Source of the DNA: an uncultured Eubacteriales bacterium
GTDB lineage: Bacteria; Bacillota; Clostridia; Oscillospirales; Acutalibacteraceae
Assembly (NCBI GenBank): GCA_934700635.1
Contig: CAKUXU010000027.1
Coordinates: 1 to 10,256 of the forward strand
Length of the DNA: 10,256 nucleotides
Reading direction: 5' to 3'
Part shown: in pieces, positions 1 through 8,058 of the stretch
Position numbering within the stretch: position 1 is the stretch's first letter
How the letters are laid out: the number at the start of each line of letters is the position of its first letter
Notes under the pieces: generated by a model
Seen by the model: the letters and a program-made list of their open reading frames with translations, nothing else
The model's database searches: none
Told to the model about the DNA's origin: nothing
Translations under genes and position numbers: made by a program

Positions 1-2
1 TT

Positions 3-176
3 TTCTGTATTTTTTTACAAATAGCTTCAATAGCCATTCCTTCTTTAAACGGATTTTTCAGAACTACACCTCTCAATTTGTTTGAATGGCTTATAGTTTT
101 TGTTTTGGCTGCATCACCTATTTTAGTTTCTGAGTTAGAAAAACATTTTTGGAATTCAAAGGAAAAACATTTTTGA
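3..176 (+). CDS. Cation-transporting P-type ATPase, C-terminal fragment (5' end outside the window)
   Basis: Reading from base 3, a frame with no start in the window runs 57 codons to a TGA at 174-176. The peptide contains N-G-F-F-R-T-T-P-L-N-L, then E-W-L-I-V and a hydrophobic stretch ending S-P-I-L-V-S-E-L-E-K. This resembles the last extracytoplasmic loop and final membrane helix of SERCA/PMCA-like calcium-translocating P-type ATPases, which typically read 'F-x-T-x-P-L-x-x-x-x-W' followed by a helix ending in Glu/Lys. The enzyme family uses ATP to export Ca2+ or related cations across the cytoplasmic membrane. Catalytic domains lie outside the window, so ion specificity cannot be judged. 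The next gene begins 59 bases downstream on the same strand, and I see no hairpin terminator between them. The family call rests on the short tail only. Confidence 0.7.
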   Translation, partial: FCIFLQIASIAIPSLNGFFRTTPLNLFEWLIVFVLAASPILVSELEKHFWNSKEKHF

Positions 177-221
177 TTCTTCATATTCTATATTTTATTT
201 ATTTACATATAAATTTTTACC

Positions 222-228
222 AAGGGGG
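222..228 (+). promoter_or_regulatory. Ribosome binding site fixing the pdaB-like start at 236
   Basis: AAGGGGG lies 7 bases before the ATG at 236. The frame is also open from an ATG at 149, but that start has no ribosome binding site, lies inside the preceding ATPase tail, and would add a 29-residue extension ahead of the natural membrane anchor. The 236 start is therefore preferred. Confidence 0.8.
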
Positions 229-235
229 AAAAAAT

Positions 236-994
236 ATGAAAGTATGGATATTAAATCGAAAAAAATTAATGATTCTTGTAGGGTGTTTAACAATGACTTT
301 CCTAGGTGTTACCACTTTAATGACAGGTAGTCAGATTTTTAAAGCAAGCGAAAGAAAACTGCCTATTTACTGTGTAGACAGAGAAGACAAAGTTGTAAGT
401 ATTTCCTTTGATGCAGCGTGGGGAAATGAGCAAACTCAAACACTACTTGATATTTTAGCCGAGAAGGCAGTAAAATCTACATTCTTTTTAGTTGGATTTT
501 GGGCGGAAAAATATCCTGAATCAGTTAAAGCTATTGCAGATGCCGGTCATGATGTAGGAAATCATTCGGATACTCATCCGCATTTACCGAAGCTTCCTAA
601 AGAAAAAGTAATTTCTCAAATTGAGGACTGCAATAAAAAAATAGAAGCCGCAGGAGCACCGAGACCTATTCTTTTTAGACCGCCGTACGGTGACTACAAT
701 AACTGTGTTGTTGAATCTACAAATGAACTTAAAATGCACTGTATTCAATGGGATGTAGATAGTTTAGATTGGAAAGATCCTACTCCAGATGATATGGTTA
801 AAAGAATAAAATCAAAATTAAAACCCGGATCCATTATTTTAATGCACAACGGAGCTAAAAATACTCCCGAAGCTTTACCAAAAATTATAGATACAATTAA
901 ATCCGAAGGGTATGAAATAATTCCTATTTCTCAAATTATTTATAAAGAAAATTACAGTATGGATTCTAACGGAAAGCAAAAAGTCAATAAGTAA
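236..994 (+). CDS. pdaB: Membrane-anchored polysaccharide deacetylase, PdaB-like (spore cortex)
   Basis: This 252-residue protein has one hydrophobic anchor (about residues 11-31, after R-K-K) and then a NodB-type carbohydrate deacetylase domain (about 50-240). Visible motifs are S-F-D-A-A-W-G (57-63), G-N-H-S-D-T-H-P (108-115, metal-binding His110 and His114), R-P-P-Y-G (148-152), D-S-L-D-W (175-179) and L-M-H-N (202-205, catalytic His204). In motif 1 the usual second Asp of T-F-D-D-G is Ala60. That variant is typical of the sporulation branch (PdaB of Bacillus subtilis has F-D-I-S-W), so this is a family trait and not damage. PdaB is needed for spore cortex maintenance, and the domain acts on peptidoglycan outside the membrane. 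The sporulation genes downstream fit this role. The exact substrate is inferred, and another clostridial deacetylase of the same branch is the main alternative. Confidence 0.85.
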   Translation: MKVWILNRKKLMILVGCLTMTFLGVTTLMTGSQIFKASERKLPIYCVDREDKVVSISFDAAWGNEQTQTLLDILAEKAVKSTFFLVGFWAEKYPESVKAIADAGHDVGNHSDTHPHLPKLPKEKVISQIEDCNKKIEAAGAPRPILFRPPYGDYNNCVVESTNELKMHCIQWDVDSLDWKDPTPDDMVKRIKSKLKPGSIILMHNGAKNTPEALPKIIDTIKSEGYEIIPISQIIYKENYSMDSNGKQKVNK

Positions 995-1060
995 AAATTT
1001 AATTTGTGATGTAATAAATCATGAATTGAATGAATAAAATTTAATACTATATAAATAGCC

Positions 1061-1068
1061 AAGGGGAG
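1061..1068 (+). promoter_or_regulatory. Ribosome binding site of the sipL-like gene
   Basis: AAGGGGAG lies 9 bases before the ATG at 1078. The 83-base gap after the deacetylase gene is very A+T-rich, with no clear terminator and no promoter I would defend. Confidence 0.7.
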
Positions 1069-1077
1069 AGTTGTAAA

Positions 1078-2613
1078 ATGAATTATGACGTCAGTAAAAA
1101 TGCATTGTCGGTTAGAGGACTGGTGTTTGAAGGAAATAAGGAAATCCCTGTAGATTTAGATTTTTCCCTTCCTGATTATTGCCCTGATATACAAAGAATT
1201 TTAAAATGCCGTGTTTGCCCAAACATAACTTCTAAGAATATTTCCGGTGATCGATTAAATATTGAAGGAGTTTCTAAAATAAGAGTTATATATGTTGATT
1301 CGGAAAGCAAAAAGACAAGGTGTTGTGAAAATGCTATTCCTTTTTCTTGTTCAATAGACATAAGATCAACCCCGGAAAATGCATTTGCAGTTACCGCTTT
1401 GAAAGTCGATTATGTTAACTGCAGAGCTGTAAGTCCCAGAAAACTTGACATTCACGGGGCAATTTCGATCTGTGCAAAAATCTATAAAAAAGAAAATCTA
1501 GAAATTTCTTCAAATGTAAACGGAAATGATATTCAACAAAAAATATCGGATATGAAATTGAATAGTCTTGCAGGAATAGGTCAGCAGCAATTTTCAATCA
1601 GTGAAATAATAGAAACAGAAGAGGGAAAACCTGCTGAATCAATAATAAATTCAGATGTTTATTTAGTTTTGAAAGACTACAAAAATATGGCAGGAAAAAC
1701 AGTTATCAAAGGTGAAGCCATATTAAAAATTCTTTACATAAGCGATATATCTTCCGGTGAAACAGAAGCTTTAAATTGCTCTATACCTATAAGCCAAATA
1801 ATAGATGTACCTGGAATCACCGAAGAATCAAGATGCATAATTGATGGAGCGGTTCTTAGTCATGATGAACAAGTTTGTACAGAAAATGATGATAATCCGG
1901 GATATATATCAAGCGAAATAAAAATATCCGCAATGGTAATGGCTTATAGCGACAAAGATATTTCTGTAGTTTCGGATGTTTATTCAACAGATTATGATCT
2001 TGAAGTTTCCAAGCATCCTTTGAAATTAAATTATCTTATAGATATTTTCAAAGAAAATTTAAATCATAAAGATAATATAAATTTATCAGATATGAATATT
2101 TCGAAAATTATAGATTCTTGGAGCGACAACTGCAATGTAAATACTACCGAAGAAAATGGAAAGCTTGTTTTTAAATTTAAAGTCACCATAGGTGTTTTAG
2201 CTCTTGACAATGAAGGTATCCCTATATTTATAGAAAGAATTTTTGAATTCAATCATTCTAAATCATATGAAAATTTTTCTGGCTGCCTGGAATGTGAAAG
2301 CGAAATAATTCCTTTGGCGGTTAACTGTAGTATTTCAAGTTCAAACAGTATTGAAATGAATTTTGAATTTGAGTTTTCTGGCGAAGTATATTCATGTCAA
2401 AAATGCAATATGGTTAAGGAAGTTACTGCTGATGAATCCAAAGCTATAGAAAAAGACAGTGCATGTTTAACTGTTTATTATGCCTCAAAAGATGAAAATG
2501 TTTGGGATATAGCAAGAAATTATCATACCTCGGCAAGTATGGTTAAAGAAGAAAATGATCTTTCAGAAGACAAAATAAAAAGCGATTGCATGCTTTTAAT
2601 TCCTATGAAATGA
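1078..2613 (+). CDS. sipL: SPOCS (DUF3794) and LysM protein, SipL-like spore coat morphogenesis factor
   Basis: This 511-residue soluble protein has no signal peptide. The N-terminal 130 residues (including L-P-D-Y-C-P-D-I near 31-38) and a second segment (about 190-275) look like SPOCS/DUF3794 domains, and a third beta-rich stretch spans about 320-435. Residues 464-511 form a LysM-like module: a V-Y-Y start, N-V-W-D-I-A in its middle and L-L-I-P at its end. This order of SPOCS repeats followed by one LysM is that of SipL in Clostridioides difficile. There it acts in the mother cell, binds SpoIVA through its LysM region and is needed to encase the forespore with coat. The spoIVA gene follows after 53 bases, which supports the call. 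The residual doubt is that other clostridial DUF3794/LysM proteins share this layout; SipL itself is known mainly from one species. Sporulation-specific transcription is expected, but no sigma-E box was convincing. Confidence 0.8.
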   Translation: MNYDVSKNALSVRGLVFEGNKEIPVDLDFSLPDYCPDIQRILKCRVCPNITSKNISGDRLNIEGVSKIRVIYVDSESKKTRCCENAIPFSCSIDIRSTPENAFAVTALKVDYVNCRAVSPRKLDIHGAISICAKIYKKENLEISSNVNGNDIQQKISDMKLNSLAGIGQQQFSISEIIETEEGKPAESIINSDVYLVLKDYKNMAGKTVIKGEAILKILYISDISSGETEALNCSIPISQIIDVPGITEESRCIIDGAVLSHDEQVCTENDDNPGYISSEIKISAMVMAYSDKDISVVSDVYSTDYDLEVSKHPLKLNYLIDIFKENLNHKDNINLSDMNISKIIDSWSDNCNVNTTEENGKLVFKFKVTIGVLALDNEGIPIFIERIFEFNHSKSYENFSGCLECESEIIPLAVNCSISSSNSIEMNFEFEFSGEVYSCQKCNMVKEVTADESKAIEKDSACLTVYYASKDENVWDIARNYHTSASMVKEENDLSEDKIKSDCMLLIPMK

Positions 2614-2653
2614 ATTTTTAAGTCTTGATTTTATAATAAAAACAATATTTTTC

Positions 2654-2659
2654 AGGAGG
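2654..2659 (+). promoter_or_regulatory. Ribosome binding site fixing the GTG start of spoIVA
   Basis: AGGAGG lies 7 bases before GTG at 2667. Starting there puts the Walker A lysine at residue 30 and the Walker B aspartate at residue 97, the same numbers as in Bacillus subtilis SpoIVA, which confirms the start. Confidence 0.9.
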
Positions 2660-2666
2660 AGCAAAA

Positions 2667-4145
2667 GTGGAAGAACGTAACATATATAAAGATATTTCGC
2701 AAAGAACCGGAGGGGATATTTACATTGGTGTAGTCGGACCGGTTCGTACAGGAAAATCCACGTTTATAAAAAAATTTATGGATACTTTGGTTATCCCAAA
2801 TATTTCAGATGATGTTCAAAAAGAAAGAGCTATTGACGAACTTCCGCAATCTGCTGCAGGAAGAACAATCATGACTACCGAGCCTAAGTTTATTCCCGAA
2901 GATGCGGTTGAAGTTAATATTGATAATGCTGCAAGCTTTAAAGCAAGAATGATTGATTGTGTGGGATATATAGTTCCAAGCGCTCTTGGTTATATAGAAG
3001 ACGATCAACCAAGAATGGTCATGACACCATGGTATGAAGAGGAAATCCCTTTTAATATGGCAGCAGAAATAGGAACAAAAAAAGTTATAACCGATCATTC
3101 TACAATCGGTCTTGTAATTACAACTGACGGAAGCATTAGTGATATAGACAGAAGTGAATATGAAGAGGCCGAAGAAAGAGTTGTTAATGAGCTTAAAGAA
3201 ATAAATAAACCTTTTATAATTTTACTTAATAGTACTTATCCTTACAGTGACCAAGTAAAAGAGCTTTCGGATAAACTTTCTACCAAGTATGGTGTTCCTG
3301 TACTGCCTGTTAATTGTAGCGAAATGGATGAAAATGAAATAAAAAGAATTTTAGCGGAATTACTTTTTGAGTTTCCTATTAAGGAAATTAAAATAGATAT
3401 GCCAAAATGGCTTAGTCCTCTTGAAAAAGATCATTGGCTTAGAAATTCGGTTTATTCATGTATAAAAAATACAGCAAAGAATATCTCTAAAATAAGTCAA
3501 ATTCAAGAAATGGTAGATAATATACTTGAATGTGAGTATATAGAGTCTGCGTCGGTATTTTCGGTTGATCTCGGAAAGGGAATTATAAGAATTAATGTTA
3601 CTTTGAATCCATCACTATTTTTTAAAGTTTTGGGAGAAAAAACGGGAATAATTGTTAAAGATGAAACCTCGCTTATGCAGTGCATGATGGATCTTTCTAA
3701 AACAAAACAAAAATATGAAAGAATTGCTGAAGCATATGAGGAAGTAGATCAAAGTGGTTATGGAATAGTTATGCCGACAATGCAGGAACTTCATCTTGAT
3801 GAACCAGAAATAATAAAACAAAATGGAAAGTACGGTATACGTTTAAAAGCATCTGCGCCTTCGGTACATATGATGAAAACAACAATAGAAACGGAAGTTA
3901 CACCTATAGTTGGCTCAGAGCAGCAATCAGAAGAGCTTGTTAATTATTTACTTCGTGAATTTGAAGAAAATCCTTCTAAAATTTGGGAATCAAATATTTT
4001 TGGAAAGTCACTTCATGAATTGGTTAATGAAGGTCTTCACAATAAACTTTATAGAATGCCTCCGGAAGCAAGAGATAAAATTAAAGAAACTATAGAAAAA
4101 GTAATTAACGAAGGATGTAACGGCTTGGTATGCATAATATTATAA
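2667..4145 (+). CDS. spoIVA: Stage IV sporulation protein A, spore coat morphogenetic ATPase
   Basis: This 492-residue protein matches the normal SpoIVA length. The N-terminal third is a TRAFAC-type P-loop domain with Walker A G-P-V-R-T-G-K-S-T (24-32), the threonine pair in R-T-I-M-T-T-E-P (66-73, Thr70/Thr71) and Walker B M-I-D-C-V-G (95-100, Asp97). The middle and C-terminal domains follow, ending in the characteristic L-V-C-I-I-L. SpoIVA hydrolyses ATP to polymerise irreversibly around the forespore, forming the basement layer on which the coat is built. It acts in the mother-cell cytoplasm on the outer forespore membrane. In Bacillus it is tethered by SpoVM; in C. difficile it works with SipL, whose likely homologue lies just upstream. 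The short 53-base gap with no terminator suggests co-transcription with that gene. All key residues are intact. Confidence 0.97.
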   Translation: MEERNIYKDISQRTGGDIYIGVVGPVRTGKSTFIKKFMDTLVIPNISDDVQKERAIDELPQSAAGRTIMTTEPKFIPEDAVEVNIDNAASFKARMIDCVGYIVPSALGYIEDDQPRMVMTPWYEEEIPFNMAAEIGTKKVITDHSTIGLVITTDGSISDIDRSEYEEAEERVVNELKEINKPFIILLNSTYPYSDQVKELSDKLSTKYGVPVLPVNCSEMDENEIKRILAELLFEFPIKEIKIDMPKWLSPLEKDHWLRNSVYSCIKNTAKNISKISQIQEMVDNILECEYIESASVFSVDLGKGIIRINVTLNPSLFFKVLGEKTGIIVKDETSLMQCMMDLSKTKQKYERIAEAYEEVDQSGYGIVMPTMQELHLDEPEIIKQNGKYGIRLKASAPSVHMMKTTIETEVTPIVGSEQQSEELVNYLLREFEENPSKIWESNIFGKSLHELVNEGLHNKLYRMPPEARDKIKETIEKVINEGCNGLVCIIL

Positions 4146-4177
4146 AAAAATCAGCTCTCTCAGAAATTGAGAGAGCT
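4144..4177 (-). terminator. Intrinsic terminator of the 1211-residue gene, possibly bidirectional
   Basis: A 10-bp perfect stem (AGCTCTCTCA at 4153-4162 with its complement at 4168-4177) encloses a 5-base loop. Read on the minus strand, the stem is followed after two bases by seven T residues (4150-4144), a textbook rho-independent terminator for the gene ending at 4194. The T tract shares bases with the spoIVA stop codon (4143-4145). Read on the plus strand the stem is followed by a weak TTTCAGTTTG, so it may also end the spoIVA transcript, less efficiently. Confidence 0.88.
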
Positions 4178-4193
4178 TTCAGTTTGTGCATAG

Positions 4194-7100
4194 TTATTTA
4201 TCTATAATATCTTTTAGGAATTTAAGTTCTATAAATTTTTTATCTAGATTGCATTTTTTATCGAGTAAACAATAGGCGTATCCATATATTCCCCATATGA
4301 GAGAGAAGCTTGAATCAGCTATAATCGCACGTAAGACTTGATTTAAACCCTCGTCTGCAAATATAGGTATTCCTTTTCCTACTCTATAACCTTCATATTT
4401 TTTTGCAAGGGTGGATAGATTTTTATCAAGAATTGTGGCTTTTGAATTAGATTTAGATACTTTTTCTAAAAGAACAAGATATTCTGGTATGAATTGAAAA
4501 CCAAGTACTTCTTTTTTTACGGTAGTCTTGCAACTTTTCAGATATCTTTTTAATTCTTTACATACTGATTTCGATTTAGATATAAGTTTACGGGAAGAAT
4601 CTTCTTTATCAAGAGGATATGCTTTTTGTAAATATTTTCTTAATTTTACTTTAACACTTTTTGCTTTGGTTTCCATTTCCATGAGAAGTTCTTTTTCTCC
4701 TATTGCTCCAGCATTAAACCTGAAAATTTCATGTCCTTTTTTGCTAAGAGATGAAACATCTTCCAAATATTTTATTATTAACTTAGCTTGAGCATTTGAT
4801 TTAGAGAAAATACTGGATTTTGACCTATTGCTCAAAATACGTGTTCTTAAACATTTTATTATTTTCTGTTTACTATCAATTGTAAGTCCATTGGTTCCCT
4901 TTTTGGGATGGTAATGGAAAGTCAAGAGTTCCTCATAGAACGCTTTTATATCATTGTCTTTTTCACCTGATATTCTGCTGTTCTTCTTGTTGTTAAGTTC
5001 TTTACTTACTTTTTCATTTAGACTTGGTTTTTTAAATATATCTGATGCTTTAGTTTCATCTTTAGTTTCACTTTTAAGCGCCTCTTTAGTTTTAGATTCA
5101 GTTTCTTCGTCCAGGTCTTTTAAAGATTTTCCTCCGCTTTCATTTTTAGATTTATTTTCGGACTCTACTTTAGATTCATTTTCAGATTTAATTTCAGCCT
5201 CAATTTTAGATTCTATTTCAGTTATTTCTTTATATGGGTCAGCGCCTATTCTCTTAAGCGTTTTTAAAAGTTTATTTTTTTCAAACAGGTCTTTATACTT
5301 AGCTGATTTTGCAATATAATGATAAAGCTGTAAGAACATAATTTCTTCCGGTTCTCTTGTTGGAAGTTTATTACCAATGGAGTACATTCGTTCGTTCTTT
5401 TTTAGTTTATCGCATATCTTATTAATATCAGTATTTAAATCTTTCCTATTAACACGTTTACAAGGCATACCTATTTTCTCAAGAAATGTAAGAGCACTAT
5501 TCATGAAATCATTTAGTTTCGTATATTTATCAATCCGATCAGAAAGTTCTCTAATTGAATAACTACCACTTTGATGATCCATCACGTGCATAACGATCCT
5601 AACTATCTCATCGTCTAGAGAATCCATATTGTTCAGGATATTATCAAAATATCCACCAAGAATATGAAGTTCATCATGGTATGATTTGGCATTTGAAGTG
5701 ATAATATCACGTAACTTATATGGAAGACTTTGAATATTACTCATAATCGCTGTATAGTCAGATTTAAGATTACTATCTTTAAATTTTTTCATCAATTCTT
5801 TACATTGATTTATATCTTTTGAATCTTTATCCTGATTTTTTGGGAAAAGTTGTAATGCTTTACTTACTTTTTTTAAGCTTTCATAGTCTCCTGAATCTAA
5901 AATTTCCTTGTAAATTGCTAAAAACATTTGTTCTGGCATACTTTCTGCTTTAACAGTAGATGGATCCACAATAGGTTTTTCTCCTGTTGCTGCTTTAATT
6001 ACGAATGCGCTATAATGGGTTTCAAAAAATGGCGGTTTTGTATGTGTTGGGTAACAATTTAAACCCATTCTTGAAAGAAATTTAACAGCATAAGCTAGAA
6101 TATCGACTGATCTTTTGTGTGCTTTTAAACTATCGATAAAGTTTGCAGCTTTACTTAACGTACTACGTATACTAAATGTTATGTCTGAATCAAAATTTTC
6201 TTTTAATTCATCTATTGCTTTTGGAATTTCGTAAATACTAAATCCATTGCTAAAATGTTCTTTTTTATCGTAGTATACGTCAGCATATTTATACACAATA
6301 TCCTGGTATTTTCTAGGTACACTAGAAAGTTCATTTTTGCATTCTCTGTAATATGTTTTAATATCATAATCTTCAAACAATTTCAATGCTTTTTCACTTT
6401 CTTGAACATACTCATTTGAAGAAGGCAAATGAGCATTGTAAAGTGCTGCAAACATTTGTAGAACAGGATCACTAATTTTACTTACACCAGTAATTCTACT
6501 ATTGTCTTGAGGTTTAATTTTTTCAAATTCATTATACTTTGCTTCAAAGTCAAAATTTGCAGCTTTTCCTGAGTCAGTTTGACTATGATAAGTTTCTTTC
6601 ACACCTCTTACGCGGTACAGGCAATTAATACCGAAAACTTTCAGATAATCTATTGTTAGACTTACTGCATCGTAAGTATTAAAAACTGCTTTTTTGATGT
6701 CTTCAAGATCCTTACCAGCTTGTTTTTCCGATTTCAAAATACTACGTAGTTTCGGTACTAGTTTAGATTCCACATCAGCAAAATTTTCTAAATGAGATTT
6801 GGTTTTGCGGGATCTGATAAACTTATTAGCGTAAAATATTAATGTACTTATTTCATAGTTTTCAAACAGACGCAAAAATTTATTATAAAATCTAGTATAG
6901 ATTTCCTCAATATTATCTATACAATTATTTACTTCTTCATATTTTTCATTGTATTTTTCCATATCAGGTTTGTTTTTTCCTGGTGAATTTGAAGAATTAG
7001 TTCCATTTTCAGGAGCATCTTTTATACCTAATACTTTGTTAATTTCACTAATAGCACTTGAATTATAATCAACTTCTCCCCAGCGGTTCATAATTGGGTA

Positions 7101-7829
7101 AGTAGTATCTCCCAGTAAATTCAAATTTTTATTTGTATCGCTAATTTTTTTTATATACAATATAGCATTCTTATATTTTTCTAAATCTTTATAGCGAGCA
7201 TTTATATAATTTAAATCAAATTCTTCAAGTGCATGATCTGCAGTGTCACCATGTTTAAATAATTTAAAATAATTTCCTAAAATAGCAAGAAAAACATTGT
7301 TGTAGTTGCTTTCTAGTATATACTTGTCTATGTCCTCTATATTATTTTCAATGTTTTTTATAGCTTCTGACTGATTCATATGATTTCCAGCCTCGCCATC
7401 GCCGAGAGCTATATCCATTGGATTTTTTTGCTGATTGGAAATCTGCGTTCTTTTATTGAACATCTTGTCAGTGTAAATCATTAGTTTCTCGATGCCGAGT
7501 TCCTTAATCGCTTTGCTTTCTTTCCAATCGAACAAATTACCAAAGCCCTTATACCAAGGTTTAACTGCATTTTCAAAAAGTGTTTCATCATCTATTGTAG
7601 CCTGCGGATTACTACCCTTATACGCTATTTCTAATGTTTTTAGCTGTTCAGTACTTAAATTGAAAAAATTATAACTCATACTATCCATAATTCCATTTTT
7701 TCGTAGTATACTTTCTATTTTTTCACGAACATCATCATTTTGTATTTCTTTTATTATATTATTGCATGCTTTAAAATCTTGCACTGCTTTTTCATATCTA
7801 TTTCCAAATATTTCTTCATAGCTCAACAT
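4194..7829 (-). CDS. Large repeat-containing protein of unknown function (1211 residues)
   Basis: I do not recognise this protein. It has no signal peptide or clear membrane helix, is rich in Lys, Glu, Asn and Ser, and looks mostly helical and cytoplasmic. Regions: an N-terminal part (1-270), a flexible Asn/Ser/Pro/Gly stretch near 275-295 and a helical part (295-385). Three diverged repeats follow (cores 388-485, 574-662, 772-858). Then come a Glu/Ser/Lys low-complexity linker (about 868-931) and a basic C-terminal domain (about 945-1211) ending K-D-I-I-D-K. The start at 7829 is supported by AAAGGGTGAT on the minus strand (7845-7836) and a strong promoter with a short leader. The gene converges on spoIVA and diverges from the surface-protein gene. 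I see no enzyme signature (P-loop, protease triad, nuclease motif). A structural, scaffold or effector role is possible, but none is shown. The intact 3.6-kb frame and its own promoter and terminator show a real gene. Confidence 0.9.
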   Translation of the reverse strand: MLSYEEIFGNRYEKAVQDFKACNNIIKEIQNDDVREKIESILRKNGIMDSMSYNFFNLSTEQLKTLEIAYKGSNPQATIDDETLFENAVKPWYKGFGNLFDWKESKAIKELGIEKLMIYTDKMFNKRTQISNQQKNPMDIALGDGEAGNHMNQSEAIKNIENNIEDIDKYILESNYNNVFLAILGNYFKLFKHGDTADHALEEFDLNYINARYKDLEKYKNAILYIKKISDTNKNLNLLGDTTYPIMNRWGEVDYNSSAISEINKVLGIKDAPENGTNSSNSPGKNKPDMEKYNEKYEEVNNCIDNIEEIYTRFYNKFLRLFENYEISTLIFYANKFIRSRKTKSHLENFADVESKLVPKLRSILKSEKQAGKDLEDIKKAVFNTYDAVSLTIDYLKVFGINCLYRVRGVKETYHSQTDSGKAANFDFEAKYNEFEKIKPQDNSRITGVSKISDPVLQMFAALYNAHLPSSNEYVQESEKALKLFEDYDIKTYYRECKNELSSVPRKYQDIVYKYADVYYDKKEHFSNGFSIYEIPKAIDELKENFDSDITFSIRSTLSKAANFIDSLKAHKRSVDILAYAVKFLSRMGLNCYPTHTKPPFFETHYSAFVIKAATGEKPIVDPSTVKAESMPEQMFLAIYKEILDSGDYESLKKVSKALQLFPKNQDKDSKDINQCKELMKKFKDSNLKSDYTAIMSNIQSLPYKLRDIITSNAKSYHDELHILGGYFDNILNNMDSLDDEIVRIVMHVMDHQSGSYSIRELSDRIDKYTKLNDFMNSALTFLEKIGMPCKRVNRKDLNTDINKICDKLKKNERMYSIGNKLPTREPEEIMFLQLYHYIAKSAKYKDLFEKNKLLKTLKRIGADPYKEITEIESKIEAEIKSENESKVESENKSKNESGGKSLKDLDEETESKTKEALKSETKDETKASDIFKKPSLNEKVSKELNNKKNSRISGEKDNDIKAFYEELLTFHYHPKKGTNGLTIDSKQKIIKCLRTRILSNRSKSSIFSKSNAQAKLIIKYLEDVSSLSKKGHEIFRFNAGAIGEKELLMEMETKAKSVKVKLRKYLQKAYPLDKEDSSRKLISKSKSVCKELKRYLKSCKTTVKKEVLGFQFIPEYLVLLEKVSKSNSKATILDKNLSTLAKKYEGYRVGKGIPIFADEGLNQVLRAIIADSSFSLIWGIYGYAYCLLDKKCNLDKKFIELKFLKDIIDK
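5142..5213 (-). repeat. Two tandem 36-bp units encoding the Glu/Ser/Lys linker
   Basis: Units at 5178-5213 and 5142-5177 match at 30 of 36 positions by hand alignment and encode residues 873-884 (E-S-K-I-E-A-E-I-K-S-E-N) and 885-896 (E-S-K-V-E-S-E-N-K-S-K-N). Looser Glu/Ser/Lys/Thr text continues to about residue 930. The segment is likely a disordered, length-variable linker between the repeat region and the C-terminal domain. Confidence 0.7.
5256..6668 (-). repeat. Three diverged protein repeats, about 190-198 residues apart
   Basis: Each copy has an amphipathic helix ending in F-x(1-4)-G-[ILM]-[NP]-C, with cysteines at residues 403, 592 and 790. It continues 41-56 residues later with a [D/M/E]-P-x-x-x-M-F or similar segment and an aromatic helix (Met459, Met635, Met831), then a K-[AL]-L-[KQ] helix. 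Copies 1 and 2 also share a downstream segment beginning S-[VL]-P-x-K and continuing R/Q-D-I. Cores: residues 388-485 (6375-6668), 574-662 (5844-6110) and 772-858 (5256-5516). The repeats are visible only as protein; the DNA has diverged, so the duplications are old. Confidence 0.65.
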
Positions 7830-7861
7830 TAATTAATCACCCTTTCAAGAAGTTTGGGAAC

Positions 7862-7890
7862 ATTATAGTACAAGTAAATATAATAGTCAA
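7862..7890 (-). promoter_or_regulatory. Sigma-A promoter of the 1211-residue gene
   Basis: On the minus strand TTGACT (7890-7885) and TATAAT (7867-7862) are 17 bases apart: five of six and six of six consensus positions with ideal spacing. Transcription would start near 7855, leaving a leader of about 26 bases before the ATG at 7829. This is a housekeeping-type promoter and implies expression during growth. Confidence 0.88.
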
Positions 7891-8023
7891 TAGAAATAAT
7901 GAAAAAAATATAATTTTTACACAATTTTTAACAAAAGGAGAGGAAAAAAGAAGGGAATATTTGATAAAAGTTAAAGAGGTAAGAGATAAGAATAAAAGTT
8001 TAGTTATAAGTATAGGGTAAAGG

Positions 8024-8051
8024 TTGAAGGAAACAAGGTAAGTGATATAAT
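8024..8051 (+). promoter_or_regulatory. Candidate sigma-A promoter of the surface-protein gene (extended -10)
   Basis: TTGAAG (8024-8029) and TATAAT (8046-8051) are 16 bases apart. The -10 box is preceded by TGA, giving the extended TGnTATAAT form that compensates for a weak -35. Transcription would start near 8058, exactly at the left arm of the leader inverted repeat, leaving a leader of about 124 bases. Confidence 0.6.
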
Positions 8052-8058
8052 AATTTGA

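Noticed and set aside
181..214. Possible sigma-E-type promoter before the deacetylase gene (TCATATT and CATATAAA)
   Set aside because: The boxes resemble the Bacillus sigma-E consensus, but the spacing is 18 bases where about 14 is expected, and such boxes are easy to find in A+T-rich DNA.
149..235. Longer start (ATG at 149) for the deacetylase
   Set aside because: It has no ribosome binding site, overlaps the ATPase tail, and would put an extra hydrophobic extension before a normal membrane anchor.
995..1077. Search for a promoter or terminator between the deacetylase gene and the sipL-like gene
   Set aside because: Only A+T-rich sequence without a convincing -35/-10 pair or hairpin was seen, so co-transcription cannot be confirmed or excluded.
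2805..3098. Minus-strand frame of 97 codons inside spoIVA
   Set aside because: It is the reverse of a highly conserved part of spoIVA (Walker B region) and has no resemblance to a known protein.
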